From assembly GCA_033220425.1 (NCBI GenBank), contig CM065651.1:1-64000 (forward strand): DNA of 64,000 nt, read 5' to 3'. This stretch comes from Lepraria neglecta (taxonomy: Eukaryota; Ascomycota; Lecanoromycetes; Lecanorales; Stereocaulaceae). The notes under the pieces are model-generated. The model did no database searches. It saw only the letters and a list, made by a program, of their open reading frames with translations, and was not told where the DNA came from. The translations under genes and the position numbers were made by a program. This document shows positions 47,040 through 62,410 of the stretch, piece by piece. Within the stretch, counting starts at the first letter, position 1. Every line of letters starts with the position of its first letter.

Positions 47040-47756
47040 CAGAGATTTTCTCTCCTATCTACTAGCGCCTTGGTATGCTCGCTTAGTTATTAACCCGGCA
47101 ACTACTATATAATATCGAAGGCTGCCCATTTTCAACACTCCTACTCAGCTAAAGATATTTGTCTATATACCGGCGATATTCGATCGATCGATTATAGCTA
47201 TAACGTTAATAGGGTAGATCCTGATTGGACAGTCTATACTGCCTTAATTTAAGTCTAGTACTATCTAAAATACCTTTTATAATAGAAGGCTTGGCAAAGT
47301 CTTAGTTAGCTCGCGACTATAGTACGCTTGGCGTACGTTAGCGCTACAAGTCCTATACGTCTATTGTTTAATAGGGGGTTTTCGTCCCCCTCTCTTATAG
47401 ACTCCTCGAGAATTAGTCTTGGTATATATCTACTACTATACTTGATTTCACATTGCTATAGGTTCCTATTACATCTTAAAATCTATATCTACTAGTACCT
47501 TAGTAAATCTATCTACGGTATTCAACTTGCTACGGCAATCTACTAGCTTGATATGCTTATCGACGCTCTATTGGCGAATTATATAGTAGCTAATATCGAT
47601 GTACTTGGTACGTCGATACTATATAGAGCTCTCTACTAGCTAGCGAGATACCCTATTTATCCTGGTAGATAGAGATATCGTCGTCAGATTATAGTATCTC
47701 TAACTTAGTTAATAGCTTCTTAATCTATAAGGCTTCTCGTCTAGTCTTATTGAGTA
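47040..47756 (-). mobile_element. Ty1/copia relic D, 3' part
   Basis: Minus-strand relic: RNase H end (RRTKYIDI block near 47,610), a purine tract near 47,375-47,395 and LTR-like sequence beyond it to about 47,040. The upstream part of the element is missing at the point where gypsy relic B begins. Broken fossil; limits approximate. Confidence 0.6.
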
Positions 47757-49928
47757 TATCACGACTTGGCCTTTGCTTTCTATTGGTGCCGATACGCGTA
47801 GTATAGAGTATAGTTCTCGAACGTTCGATTATTGCTTATCGCTTATAGCTAGTAGCTTGGCGCGTCTCCAGGACGCGCAGGCTTTATATATCTATCTTCT
47901 CTCCTTAGATATATTCTTCTAGTTATACTATACCCCTATTAACTCGCTCTAGGTAGACCTCTAATATTAGAATATATCTTATCCTTATCCCGCCTTTATA
48001 CGCTTATTAGCGAGGTTAAATAAATAGTAGGGCTTATAAGCTAGTTAGCGAGTCTAAATAAACGATATAGAAGGTCCCTAAGTCTATACTATAGGAGTAG
48101 TTACTAAGGCTATACGACCCGATTTATATCGATAGGGTCGAGACGCGATTAGCTATAGGATAGTAAGAGCTCTGCGGAGTATACTAGAAAAAGTAAACTT
48201 TAGGGAAGTATCTATATCTAGAAAGAGAAAGATATACTAGTCTATCTATAGCTAATACGAGTTACTATATTAAAGAAAGATAACTCCCCTACTAAAGAAC
48301 CGACTATATACGCTATAGTACGAAGCCTACCAGACGAACCTATACCCCGAGATATCGAGTAATAGCGCGACGATATCCTATAATAAGTATAAGTATATAG
48401 ACGCGTATTAGTTATCCCTTAAGATACGTCTACTAGTACTAAAGATACTAAGACTCTATAGGATATTAGTAATATACCTTAAGTATAGTACTAGGCTAAG
48501 TATTAGCCGGCTTAGCTACTATAATCCCTTAAAGAACTCCGTTAGGAGTATAATACCGCTTTCTCCTATATTAAAGAATAGAGTAATATAGTTAATAAGG
48601 TCGACTAAGCTAACGACGCTACTATATCGGTATAATAATAGAGGAAAGTAGCTTAAGAGAAGGTCCGAATACTATAATCGCGGAATATAGACCTAGAAGA
48701 TTAGAATACTCGCCTAGAGGAATATATTAGCGAATTATAAGCGAATAGATCCCTCTAGTACTAGGAAACTCCAAGTTTAACCGTTAACGGATCCAAGACT
48801 CGTATACTAAAGATACCTAATCTACCGCTATATTACGAGATAGATAGCGACCTTACTATTAAGGACTAGACCTAGTAAATTCGTAATAAGCTTATAATTA
48901 ACGAGAATTACTTTAAGGATAACGCTATCCGAATAATCTACGTTATCTCTTATATAGAAGGTACTATAGTAAAGTATATCTAAGCCTATTGAATAAATAA
49001 TCCTAAGTACTTTATAAATCCGGAAGAAGTCTTTAGTACGTTAAGCGATATTATAGAGAATCTAAATAAGAAGGATAATATATACCGTAGTTTTAAGACG
49101 CTAAGATAGAAGGCTACTAATATCTTTACTACCTTCTTCTCCTAGTTCTATATATATACTAACTATCTAAAACTAGATAAGGAGACTATAATCGATAAGT
49201 TAAAGGATAAAGTTAACCTTCGCCCATAAGACGCGATTATAGCACCCCTTACGACTTCCGTACCTTAAAGGAGCTTAGAGACTTATATTAGCGGGTAGAT
49301 AATTAATAGTACCATATAAGCGAGAAGCGAGAGCGAATAGTATCGGCTTTAACACGCTCGTTAACTCGGACTACCCTAGCTACGACTAGGCGTACCTTAT
49401 CTATATATATCCCCCCTACGAAATAATAATCTATTAAATCTACTATTATTATCGTACCTCGCTATTCTATATTACTTTATAAAGATAGACCTCTAACTAA
49501 GTTATAAGACTCTAAGTAATACTATATTTATAATAAGGAAGGGTATTTTACTATAGACTACTCTAAGAAGAGAAAGGAGACCGTTCGAAGGATATAGGAT
49601 AAAGTAGGCGAAGCTGATAAAGGAGAGGAGAAAAAGGTACCTAGCGATATTAGCGAGACGAAAGACTACTCGGAGTTAGAAAACTAGAAGTCCTCAGGGA
49701 AGTCGCCCTTAAGGACCTACTATTCTTATTATCGGTAGATATCTATAATCTATATAGCAGAAGATTATTTATATACCCTATTATATTACTTACTTAAGGA
49801 AAAGAATACTAATCTAAAGCCCTTACTAATACTAGTACTACTATATATTTATTCATCGATAAAAAAGAAGCGTAACTACTTTCTAAGTATCTTAATATCG
49901 TCTCTATACCTCTCGCTAAACCGTATTA

Positions 49929-50537
49929 CATCGCGCTTTCCCAAAAGATTATATCATTAGCGTTACAGCTAGTTTTGCGCTGTCAGCAGGCCGCATGGCG
50001 ATCAGGGTCTGCATCCCATGTCAATTGCGGGCCGAGAAATCAGCAGGATCAGCAACTCCGGGTTGCTGTCAGCAACTCCAAGTTAACCAAGTAGCACCTG
50101 AAAATCATCCCCGAAGTCATACGACCGCGCGCAATGATTACGACGCTGCAACTAAATCCCCAAGGTCGCTGCGAACATCACCCCCGCGAGGATTTAGGCC
50201 CAATCGCACGATTCCGGGGTCCGTTTTCAGCTGGTGTTGATGGTGCTCCGGGGGAGTCGCTGCCGTCGATGGCGACGATCATAGAAAATCGACCTTTTGC
50301 TTAGTCATCAATCACGTGATTTACTGAATGCTTGCTGATCCTGCTAATCCTGCTGTTAGCAAGCTGGAGTTGCTGAATGCGCTGAAATCGCGCTGTTAGC
50401 GGGCGCTATTTGCTGATTACGCTGAAATCGACCTATCAGCGGGCGCTATTTGCTGATCCTGCTAATAGGCTAATTTCAGCCCTATCCGCGCGTCCAGCAA
50501 ATTAGAAGTTTTCAGTAAGATTTGGGAAATCGCGATG
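49929..50537. mobile_element. MITE with TA target duplication and 17-bp TIRs
   Basis: CATCGCGCTTTCCCAAA at the left and TTTGGGAAATCGCGATG at the right are inverted with one mismatch, each bordered by TA. About 609 bp with no transposase; fits a non-autonomous Tc1/mariner-superfamily element. The interior is GC-balanced and hardly touched by RIP, unlike the gypsy around it. Two direct repeats of about 37 bp (gctgaaatcg...agcgggcgctatttgctgat) lie at 50389-50465. Confidence 0.82.
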
Positions 50538-50786
50538 TACCTCTATAGCTATAATAGTAAGATATAAAAGAAACCTGTTACCTATACTATTTACCCTTCT
50601 ATAAAAGTCTATAATTATCTTAAGTCGACTATATCTATACTTATTACTAGCCTAGGTAATTAATATATTATCCTCGATAAGCTATAGATAAACAAGTATA
50701 AGGTTCTACTAGATATAGCAGATAACCGTATCGTCTTCCTATCTAGCCGCTATAACTATATCAGGGCCCTCTAAGCTCTTATTAAG

Positions 50787-50978
50787 TATTGTATACTATT
50801 TACCATTTTCCTTTACTATTTTCCTTTATTACCATTTCTTTGTCAATATTCTAGCGTCTTCTACTATTTAACACTCTATTATATATATTAGGAGCCTTAT
50901 TCTATAGATTCTAGCTCCTTAGGCTGTTCACATTCATAGATCTTATTGATATCTTGTAACGCTTATACTATAGCGATA
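50787..50978 (+). repeat. 5' LTR of copia relic E
   Basis: 192 bp, the same length as 62411-62602 and nearly identical to it. Confidence 0.9.
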
Positions 50979-52363
50979 GTTATAAGCCCGAATTACCCTA
51001 ATTGGTTAGCTTAACGGCGCTAAACCCGATCAAGTATACTAACCGCTGCACCCGATTCTTTAATATCGTCAATAAGCTTTAAACTTATCTAATTTCCTTT
51101 ATCACGATAGAAGCTATTAATATAAGCTTACAAGCTACCGTTCCTATATCGATTACCCTTATAGGTATATTAGTATAGTATAACTAGATCTCTATCATTA
51201 GATCTAGTACAAAATAATTAGATATCTAGGATCTTATAGATCTATCGCTCGATTAAGAGCCTCTATTTATAGCTTCTACTCTTCTAAGACGAATAGAGCT
51301 ACTAATAGGCCTTATAGAAATCGAGCGCAATGATCGATATACTAATTAGTTACTAGAGTTTAATATTCGATAAAAGGATTATAGGGAGAAGAAGGATATA
51401 CTAATCCGTATATTATTATATATACAAAAATCGATCTTACCTAAGTACGTCACGTATATTCTCGATAAGAATACTCTATATTAAGCTCTTCGATCCCCCT
51501 AATAGGCTATTAAACCTTATTTAAGTATCCGAGCTCTTAAGATTGATTATTAGTATAAAGTACTTTGTATAGAGCTACCAAAGGATTAGAATATTAAGTA
51601 GTGGCTTAGTAGATAGAAAATAGTCTATATAGAAGCTAAAGTAATAAGGTATTCGGATATTAAAACAGGCTTAATTCTCAACTATTTTATTAACAGCCTT
51701 AAGTAGATAGATCCTACCTAGACCGTAATATTACTTTATAACTTATAGCTTAGACGTTCTCGAAACGAGAAAATATCTACCTTTATAGAAGTCCTTAATC
51801 TCTTTCGACAAATTAGTATAGATAATCTACTATCTAGTAACTCTATATCCTTATTATATACGGTAACGCTATAAGGTTAACCTCCGGTACCTATATCTAC
51901 AAACTCTCAAAAATCAATAAAAAGGAACTATCCTAGGAATATACTTGTAGGATGGCATATTGGTATAGTAATTGCTATTACTTTATCGAATTACTACGTC
52001 CCAATAGCTAGAAACCTAATACTAAGATTATCTAGAAAGTAGAAGAAGCTCTAAAGGATTTAAAAGTTAAAGCTAACGTCGAAAAGGCTAGGAAGTAGAG
52101 AGCTAATAAGTAGATATCGAAAATAACTGCTGAGCCTCTAACTGAACCTTAGTATCCAAAAACCTTTATAATAAAATAGTATTATAGCGATCCTACAGCA
52201 GTCCTTAATATAAAGGACTATAATATTGCGAACTCCTAGATACTAGATTCCGATTCGAATATCCATGTCTACAATAATCTCTATCGCTTCAAAATAACTT
52301 ACTCTACTATATCCGACGACTATCTTGTCTCCGGATTAATAATATATTATATTACTACCTATA

Positions 52364-52853
52364 TATTACGAACCCTTGCGTACGGGTATCGTATTGTAGA
52401 TTGATTCTCAATAGGGATGGAGGTGTAGCTAACAAGAGTATAAAGCAGGCTTCAAAGTAATACTAAGCGGGTCTAGTATATAATCAGGTAATGTATATAT
52501 TTAGTGCCTAGCCTAAGAGATCTATCGCTTGTAGTAAGATACCAAGTAAGATACGAAGTTAAGCACAATGCTCCAAGTGGTGAGCAGCGCTCCGCATATA
52601 TAGATATACGAAATCCATGCCAAGCGTTTCTGATCGCATTGATCGCACTGCGCTCCCTGCGCTTATCGCGCTCATTATCCATGATCGCTTTGATCGCACT
52701 GATCGCACTACGCTTATTGCGCTCCCTACGCTCATCGCTTAGTATATCAAGCCTTCAGGGTCTATTCGAGTCGGATACTAATTCGTTAACTCGAACTATA
52801 ACGGGCGCTACGCTCCTTAAGCGTATTCCTAATTATATTTCCCGATTATAATA
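52364..52853 (-). repeat. LTR of gypsy relic C (3' LTR in element orientation)
   Basis: 490 bp; matches 58604-59093. About 20 bp shorter than the relic A LTR and different in the internal gatcgcact repeat zone. Confidence 0.9.
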
Positions 52854-55800
52854 TTAGCTCCCTTTCCTAGATTTCTTATCCTGAGAAACTATCTATCCTT
52901 TATACTACCCCGACGTACTAAATATTCAGATAAACCAACCGTCCGCCGAACGGTACTGGCCAGTAAGCTAACCGAAGTCGTGATACGCTATATTCCCGAT
53001 ATATTGCCAGCGGCAAATAGTACTTGATAGGTATAGGATCCGATAGGTATTCTAACTATATAGGCAGCAGTAGAAAATATAACCTTATAGTATCGCCCCT
53101 TAAGATATATTATATTAAGATAGAACGAAAGGAAGTATAGTTATAGTTAAAAACTACGCGCGAAGAGTTAGCTCGTTCTATAGAAGAGTCTATACGTCTT
53201 TAGACTATACTAATACACCTTTAGATATAGTATAAATACCTTGAAAATAAGAAGCGGAAGATTATAGACCGAGAGATATAGAATATTAAGGAGTTAGAAG
53301 AAGACTAGCGGTCTATCCTAAGCGTTCCTAATAACTAGATATTCAATATCTCGTCCAAACAGTTTAGCTTCCTAGATAGTATCGATTAGTCCTCCTTCCG
53401 TAATATTCCCGGAACTCCTATAGAAGGTTCTAGCAGTTCCGGAGGTTCCTAAGAGGTTTCTAGGTATTTTAGGTATCGTTGTACCCTTTCTATTTAACTA
53501 GATATTTCTAATTAACCTAATTTAGGATCCTCTCGACCTCGAACTCCGTTTCTTCTTTAATATTATAATAGAATATTTTCTATAAGGGTATATTAGAGTC
53601 TACTAGCTCTAAGAATAAGATATAGAATACCGAATATACCTTAGCGTTAGATAGAAGCTCGAGTTTATAGTTAATAGGTCCTTTTATCTATTTAATTAAG
53701 AATAGTCTAACCTTAATATAATCTAGTTTCTTACTTAGTCTTATTATTCTTATATTTCTTATTAGGAGGTATACTTTATCCCCCTCTTTTAGCTAAGGAA
53801 TATTCTTTCTTTTTCTATTAATCTATTCCTTTAACTTACTATTTAAGCTTTTAATAGATCTCTATATATCCTTATATAAGTCTTTTAGCTCTTCTACCTT
53901 TACTAAGGCTCTTTCTATATTAGGTCCTTTCCTTAGATCTAGAAATATATTTATATTCTTTTCGAAGTTGGTAAAGAATAGGGTCAGTCCCGTTATATCT
54001 AACCTCTTATTATTATACGCTAGTTATACTATTAGAAGTAGTAAAACCTAGTTATCTTACTTCTAGTTTATATAGTATCTTAACAATACTTCTATTATCT
54101 AGTTTACGCGTTCTATCTATCTATTAGTCTATAGGTAATATACTATTAATATCCGAAGTTTCGTCCCAATTACTACTATAAGCGTTCTCTAGTAGTTAGA
54201 TATAAATAATTTATCTCTATTGGATATTATCGATTTCGATATACTATAATCCTTTATTAGCTTGTCGAGTAGTATAAAGGCTAACTAATCTACTTTATAG
54301 ATTTCTTTAAATAGTATTATAATCGTATACTTCGTTAGTTTATATATAATGACTATAATTGAATTAAAGGTATTCTATATAGCCGGATCCTTTAATAGTA
54401 GTAGCTTAACTATAAAGTCTATTATAATATTATCCTATAGTAACTCTAGTATAGGTATAAACTATATTTGTCCATATTTAGCGTATTATACCGCCTTATT
54501 CTACTAGTACTTGATATATTCTTTAATATATTATTTAACGCGCGCTCGAAGCTTCGGCGCCGTATATCCTTATCCTAGGAGTTCTATCGTCTTAGATACT
54601 CTAGGGTAACCTTATAAAGGGTTATTATAGTAATCCCTAATTACTTCTTTAATATATATATCAGGCAAGTAGGTCTTATCCTAGTATTTAAGTAATACTA
54701 AACTCTATTAATTCTTTCTTAGGTCCGTTACAAATATATTATTATTATAGGCCTTTACAATCCTATTAGTTATATCGGGTCCCGATATACGAAGGGTCGT
54801 AGCTAATACCTAGTATAGTAGTAATAATCCGTCCGCTTCTTCCTTTAGCATTAGTTACTCTATAATATTCTTTTCTTCTATATAGTCTAATCGCCTACTA
54901 AGGGTATCCGCTCGACTATTATCTTTTCCTAGGGTATAGGTTATCTTGAATTTATATTATTCTAATAGTTCTAACTATCGAACTTATCTTCTATTTAACT
55001 CCTTTATTATTATAAAATTAAGAAGATTCTTATAATCTATAAAGATAGTTAGATCCGAGTAGCTCTCTATATATACTCGCTAGTTTTATAATATATATAC
55101 TATAGTAAGTAGTTCTTTATCGTGTATATTATAGTTCTATTCTACTACTAATATCTTCCTTAAATAGTAGGTAACTAGATACTACTTCTAGTCTTTTATT
55201 TAATATAGGTATACTTCGATTATAAGATCCAAGGTATCTATTTCGATATAGGCCGATATATTAGCCTAAAAGGTACAGAGTACTAGTAGATCTATATATA
55301 CTCTCTTTAATATATCGAATGATTTCTATTAGTCTTTTCCCTATATAAATCCGATATCCTTCTTAGTAATATCTATTAGTAGTAGTACTTTCTTTAAATA
55401 GCCCTTAATAAATTTCCTATTAAAATTAGCGAATCCTAAGAAACTTTATACTACTTTAATATCCTATAGTATAGGCTATTCAGCGATAGCCTTAATCTTT
55501 TCCGGGCTTATACTAATACCTTTTATACTAACTATAAATCCTAGAAATTCTACTAATTCCTTATAGAACTCGCACTTTTCCGGTTTAAGGAGAAGTTCTA
55601 CTTATAATAGATATCTAAGGATATCCTATATATATAGAACGTATTCTTCCTTATTCTTAGAATAAATTAGTATATTATCGAGGTACGCTATCGCTATTCA
55701 ATCTAAATATACTCGTATAATATTATTAATAAGTACTTAGTAGGTTACCGGTGTGTTAGTAAGTCTAAACGGTATTACTAGATACTCGTAGTAGCTATAT

Positions 55801-58603
55801 CTTATTTAGAAGGTAGTTTTCTATTCCTCGCCTTCTTTTATCTAAATTAGATTATATACGCCTCTAAGATCCAGTTTAGTAAATATCCTTGCTTTACCGA
55901 GCTAATCCTATAGCTCCTCTATATTTAGTAATAGATATCTATTCTTAATTATAATATCGTTTAACTTCCGATAGTCGATATATAGTCTTAAGCTTCTATC
56001 CTTCTTTAGTACAAAGAGGATAGGATAATCTACTAGTAATTTGGATTCCCGAATAAATCCTTTCTTAAGGTTCTTATTAATATACCCGCGAAGTACTTTA
56101 AGTTCCTTTTCTAATAATATATAAATAGGTCTAAATATCGGCTATTTACTAGGTTCGAGTTCGATCTTATAATCCTATAGCTAGTACCTAGATAATACTT
56201 TTATATTCGTCTCTTCCTCGAATAAGTATATCTATATATTATACTCTTAAGGGATAAAAGGTATATTAATACCTCTTTTCTTTGCTCTTACTTTATTATC
56301 TTACTAATCTATACTAGTAACTATAGAGTCGGACCCTCTCTGCTAGAGACTATCCTTATTATTCGAAGCTAAGGTAATATATACCTCGACTAGTCTTCGG
56401 TTAAACTTCTTATCTACTATCGAATACTACCGATACGTAGGTATAATCCTAGTAATATTTCCGGATCGATCTATCTTGAGTACTCCTCGAGCCTAATCGA
56501 TTATTAGATTATACTTCTTTAACTAAGGTATTCCTAAAATTATATAATAAGTAGCTATCCTAATAATATTAAAGGTAATCTCCTTATAGTAGCGCTGAAT
56601 TATAATAGATAACGAATATATCTCTTCGTCTACCTTTTCTGTTAATAGTATTAACCTATTAGCTATCTAAAGGTCGTACTATCGTAGTTTCTTTCGCGTT
56701 AGTAATCTAGTTATTTATACTAAGTCTCGTAAAATAAAGTTTCTAGTAGCTCTAGAATCTATTATCGCAACGTTTCGCTATCTATTAACAATTACTAGTA
56801 TCTTTATATATATATTATATTATACGGAATATATATATTATTTAGGGGTTAATATATTGATCTCTTTATAGCTATCTCTACTATAAGGGATTACTCTTTT
56901 CCCGCTTATAGGAGTAGAAACCCTATCTTTAACTTCGATTATATATACTTCTCGTAGTTATTATATAGATAGGCGTACTATTCTATTAAATAGTACTCTT
57001 TAGTACTTAGGTTATAGTTTAATTCGTAAATAACTCTCTTTAACTATTCTTTATCGTATTCTAGAAAGTATTAGTAAATTCTTTTCGTCGCGAGGTACTA
57101 TAGATATCCGTTTTCTTGATATTTGTAGTAATAGCTATATCCGCAGGGTAGTATTCTTATTAGTCCCTTAGCTATATTTCTCGGTATACTATACTATACG
57201 TAGTAAAGCGATATATATTCTTCCTATAGTATACTCTTATAACCTTAGTAGTTTCTATCTAGCCGATAGTCTAGCTATATATATTCCTTAGAGCTTTCTT
57301 CTTCTTCCTTAGACGTAGTAGTTTCAGGTATTATTTTCCTTAGTAGTCGTATCTCTTCCTACTCAGCTTCTAATATACTAAGGGCTTCCTTCTACTCTAG
57401 ATCTATTTCGCTTTCTTCCTAATCCTACTTAGATTTTCCTTCTTAAGCCTTACTACTATCTTTAGTATTTAGGTTATCTCTATATTATTCCCTAATACGC
57501 GTATTGAATTTCCTTATAAAATCGTTATTATCGTTTTTAGATTCTTTATTAAGTTCTTCTTATATTATCCTATTATACTAGGAACTAATATCTTCTTCAA
57601 CTTTATCCTATACTAGTAGAATCTCCTTAGGCGTATTATCTATATTATTCTAGATATATACTCTCTCTAGTATATTCAGCTACTATTAATATACTATATT
57701 TTTTAACTTGCAGTCTCTAGCGAAGTAGCCCGGTTTACTATAGCTATAATACTTTAGTATTTTCTTACCCCTTTACTACTTCTTACCCTTTATAGGCCCT
57801 CTAAAGGCTTACTTTCCTCTTTTCTCTGTAAAGTCTAGTTCTATAGATATATATCCGTAAGGGTTATATTCCTTATATCCTAGGTAATAGCTCTTTAATT
57901 TAGTAAAAAAGCTTAAGTATCCTATTCCGCCGACTCCTCTATTATACCTTTTCTCTATAGTCCTCTTAAATAATTTATTATTAATCTCGATTACTTCTTT
58001 AATTAACTTGTCTAGGGTATTAATAATAATCCCTAATCTTATAAGTTCATCTTTAATATTATCCTTAAGACCTCTCCGATATATAGTTATTAATATATTA
58101 TTATCCTAGTTAGTCTTTATTACGTACTACTAAAACTGAGTCGAATATTCTAATATAGACTTCTAAGTCAAGTATTGAATAGTTTATATTACTGCGTTAA
58201 TTTCGTTTAACGGACCGAATATACGGTAGATTTCGAGTCTAAATATAGCTATACTCTTTATCTATTATTTAATTTCGCTGTCCTCGTCGTTATCTTCTAT
58301 ATACTTCTTTAGGAAAGGATTAACCTACTTTTGGGCTCTTCTACGTAAGTAAGTAATAGTAAAGGTTAGATATCTTTATATAGGTATAAGGTCTCCTTAA
58401 AACTTTAAGTAAAGTAATATCTAGGATAGCTATCCCTTGAGCTTATCTCTCTCTCTATAGTATAAGTTAGGCTAGGCTATCTTAATATATCTACTAATTC
58501 CTTCGTTAATAGTTAGGTATTATTATCTACTCCCTCCTAAGGAGCTTAGGGTAGGTACCCTAGGGTCTCTTAGTATAGTACTTATCCTTAAGGATACTTA
58601 AAG

Positions 58604-59093
58604 TATTACGAACCCTTACGTATAGGTATCGTATTATAGATTGATTCTTAATAGAGATAGAGGTGTAGCTAATAAGAGTATAAAGTAGGCTTCAAAGTAA
58701 TACTAAGCGGGTCTAGTATATAATTAGGTAATATATATATTTAGTGCCTAGCCTAAGAGATCTATTACTTATAGTAAGATACTAAGTAAGATACGAAGTT
58801 AAGCACGATACTCCAAGTGGTAAGCAGCGCTCCGTATATATAGATATACGAAATCCATGCCAAGCGTTCCTGATCGTATTGATCGCACTGCGCTCCCTGC
58901 GCTCATCGCGCTCATTATCCATGATCGCTTTGATCGTACTAATCGCACTACGCTCATTACGCTCCCTACGCTCATCGCTTAGCATGCCAAGCCTTCAGGG
59001 TCTATCCGAGTCGGATACTAATTCGTCGACTCGAACCATGACGGGCGCTACGCTCCTTGAGCGCATCTCTAATTATATTTCCCGATCGTAATA
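58604..59093 (-). repeat. LTR of gypsy relic C (5' LTR in element orientation)
   Basis: 490 bp, partner of 52364-52853, followed directly by the CTATA duplication. Confidence 0.9.
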
Positions 59094-62000
59094 CTATAGG
59101 ACGGTCGATATTACTATCGTGTTACTAACTAATAGGATAGAAAATATTTCACTTAATCAAGTAGCTTTGATCCTAGGATTCTTTACTAATTTAGTCTCAT
59201 TTAGTAAGGTAAAGACTATAAATATTTATTGGGATACTATAAAGGATACTCTATATATAGTTGGTAGCAACGGAAGATAGGATTACTTCTACTAGCTCAA
59301 ACTATACAATAGGCATTAGATTATTAAATACAATAATCTACTATCGGTGAAATAAATCTTTGCTTTATCCGCTACGGACTTATTAATAAAGGTAGCTTCA
59401 AAAGCTATATCTTAGCAAAAAACTTTCGAAGCTTCGCTAAACTATCTATACTAAATAATAGACTATATAGGAGCTAATACTATTTCTAAGCTACTAACTG
59501 CAGCTGAAGGACTAAAGCTTACTTCGCTATATACTTAAGATAAGTTTAAAACCTACGAAACCTATCGCCTATTAAAAGTATATCGGATTATTTTAAGAAT
59601 AAGTAATAATAAAGTACTATCAACACGTCTACTTCATCTAGTAGCCTATAATCTTATTCCTATAGAGTAAGGCTATAATAGATATAGTTGGATTAGTCAT
59701 TTTGTCTACTAGAATATCTACTTCTATTAGTTATAGATATATCGCAATAAGTATAAAGCTACTAATATAGTCGCCCGTATAGTCAATATCGCAGAAAATT
59801 AGTACTAATAGCGGATAACTTTCCTTCGTACTAATAGTGAGAAGTCCTTAGGATAAGCCTTCGAAGACCTACTTACTAGATATAGTATCTAATTAGAGCG
59901 TACTACTCTATATACCCCTGCCCAAAACGGAAAATCCGAGCGCTCTAGGGGGTAATTATTTAGAAAGCAAGATGTATAAGGATCAGTGCTAACTTACTAT
60001 ATAATCTATAGCCGGAAATAGTATTAGTAGCGATATATATCCTTAACCGCACCCCAATATCTAGGACGGGAATAATACCGTTTGAAGCCCTTTACTACTC
60101 AAAGCTGATACTCTTATATATAAAGATTTATGGCTATAGAGCTTACCCTCTCATTTATAATATTCCAAAGCTCTAGAAGCTAGAGCCTCGAGCTTACATT
60201 GGGTATCTAGTAGGGTACAGCTCTAGGAATATCTATCGCATTTGGATTCCTAGTAAGAAGCAAGTAATTCGAATCCGCGATGTTACCTTCGATGAGAATA
60301 CTTACTATAAACTATCTAATATTAACGCTAGATAACTAGTATAGAAGCAAGAACTGCTATAAGCTATATAAATCTTGCAAGAAATCCCTGAAGCTCTACT
60401 AGCTAATAATCAAGATAAACAGGAGCTAGAGATTCCCATTCCTAGCAATGGCAATACTACTCCAATTCCCAAGACAATAACTAATGAACACTAATTATAT
60501 ATATCACCGCCGCTATCAGAACTAGTCGATCCTAATAAATCTACATCCTTATCGGTATCCTTATTAGGAACACTACTAGTAAGTAACGGAGATAGTAACT
60601 AGGAATATCGACTAATAAGAGCTCTCGCTTCCCGCTCCAATAATATATCCGCAGATATAAATAAGGATTTCATCCTTCCTTCTAGAACCAGGAACCGTTG
60701 ACAAGCTTATACGGTAGCTATCAATAATCTATATAATCTTTCAGGATATCACGCTGCCTTCGCTACTAACCTGGTACCTAAAGATTACCTCCATCGTGAT
60801 CAACTCCTAGATAAGCCGAAGAATTGGAAGCAAATGCTGAAATATCCGCATATACACCAATTTATTCAAGTAGCAAATTGGGAGTTCGACTATCTAAAAT
60901 CGAGAGGCACCTTTCAACTTATAAACCGAGCTACTATCAAGTCAAATATTCTGCTACTAGTATAGGTTTTCAAATATAAATTTGATAACGCCGGCTTCCT
61001 TATCAAATATAAAACCTGACTATATATCCGCGGCTATCGACAGAAGATAGAGCAGGATACTACTACAGCTACTCTAGCTATCCGAGTATTCCGAGCTCTT
61101 ATAGCTATTACCGCAACCTTTAAACTCAAGGCAAAACAATATAATATAGTTAATATATTTATCAATAGTGCTATGAATAAGGAAGTCTATATTAACTATC
61201 CGGAAGGAATGAAGCTACCAACCTATACTATTAACCTATGTTTCCTTCTGCTTAGAGCTCTATATAGCCTTAAGCAATCTCTACTACTATAGCTCCAAGA
61301 AGTCATATCAATATTGCTCGATCTAGGCCTCTATCTAGTACTAGGAGTCGACTATCTTTTTACCAACCAATAGCTTATCCTCTTCTTCTATATAGACGAT
61401 TTTATACTACTTTATTATTCCTAGGATAAGAAGAAGTTTATCTAATTTAAGGTAGTACTCCTTACTAAATATAAGATTCGGAGCTTAGATAATCTTAACT
61501 AGTTTCTAGGTATTCGGACTATTCGAAGTAACGACAAGCTCTATCTATATTAAGACTCGTATATAGAAAAGCTAGTAGAACGATACTATATCCCAACAAG
61601 TGGGCTAAGTCCTAGAATACTACTCCTTATAGATTAACTAGTAGAATATAAAGATACTACAACGAAAGTATAAATTCATACCTACTAATAGCGTATTGGA
61701 TTACTTATATTCGCGGCAACGACTATAAGGCCAGATATCGTATTCGCTATAGCTAAGCTAGCGTAGTTCCTTATCAATCTATTACCGATATATTTAACTA
61801 TAGCTAATAGACTTCTCGTATATCTTTATTATATAAAAACACTAGCTATTAAGTTTTCAAAATCTAAGATCGACCCTATATTCCTCTCTAGTACTAATAT
61901 AGCTTTCGCTGATGATTAGAAAACTCGAAAGAGCTTATTCGGCTATCTTATCTAGCTCTATAGCGGATCTATAGATTAGAAAGCTTCAAAATAGGCTACC

Positions 62001-62410
62001 GTTACTATATAAGTACTAAGGCGGAGCTACTAGCTCTATCTGAAATAGCTAGGCAGACGCTTTAATAGAAACGATTTTTCGCTAGTATTAAATTTAATAC
62101 CTAATAATAACTCGTTATATATTACGATAATAAGTAAACTCTAGGACTAATATAATCTGAAACTCCAAGGCCTTCAACGCGTCTACGGTATATAGATATA
62201 TATAGATACTGGCTTAGGCAGGAAATCTAGGAAAAACGGGTTACAGCCTTATAGATTCCTACGGCCGATATGCTAGTAGATGGCCTTACCAAAGCTTTGC
62301 CAATTCAAAAACACTAAAACTTCATCAAACTCCTTAATATAGCCGATATTTCAACCCTTATTATGTGATTTTTATAGTCTAATCGTATTAGCGCTCAAGC
62401 TAGGGGGGTG

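Larger units (their letters stand above)
52364..59093 (-). mobile_element. Ty3/gypsy relic C, same family as relic A
   Basis: 6.73 kb with 490-bp LTRs at both ends and the target duplication CTATA (52359-52363 and 59094-59098). Minus-strand coding relics in the same order as relic A (Gag knuckle near 57,700, reverse transcriptase near 55,650-56,050, integrase beyond). Collinear with relic A over nearly its full length. Broken many times, RIP style. It lies in the Gag-side part of copia relic E. Confidence 0.92.
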
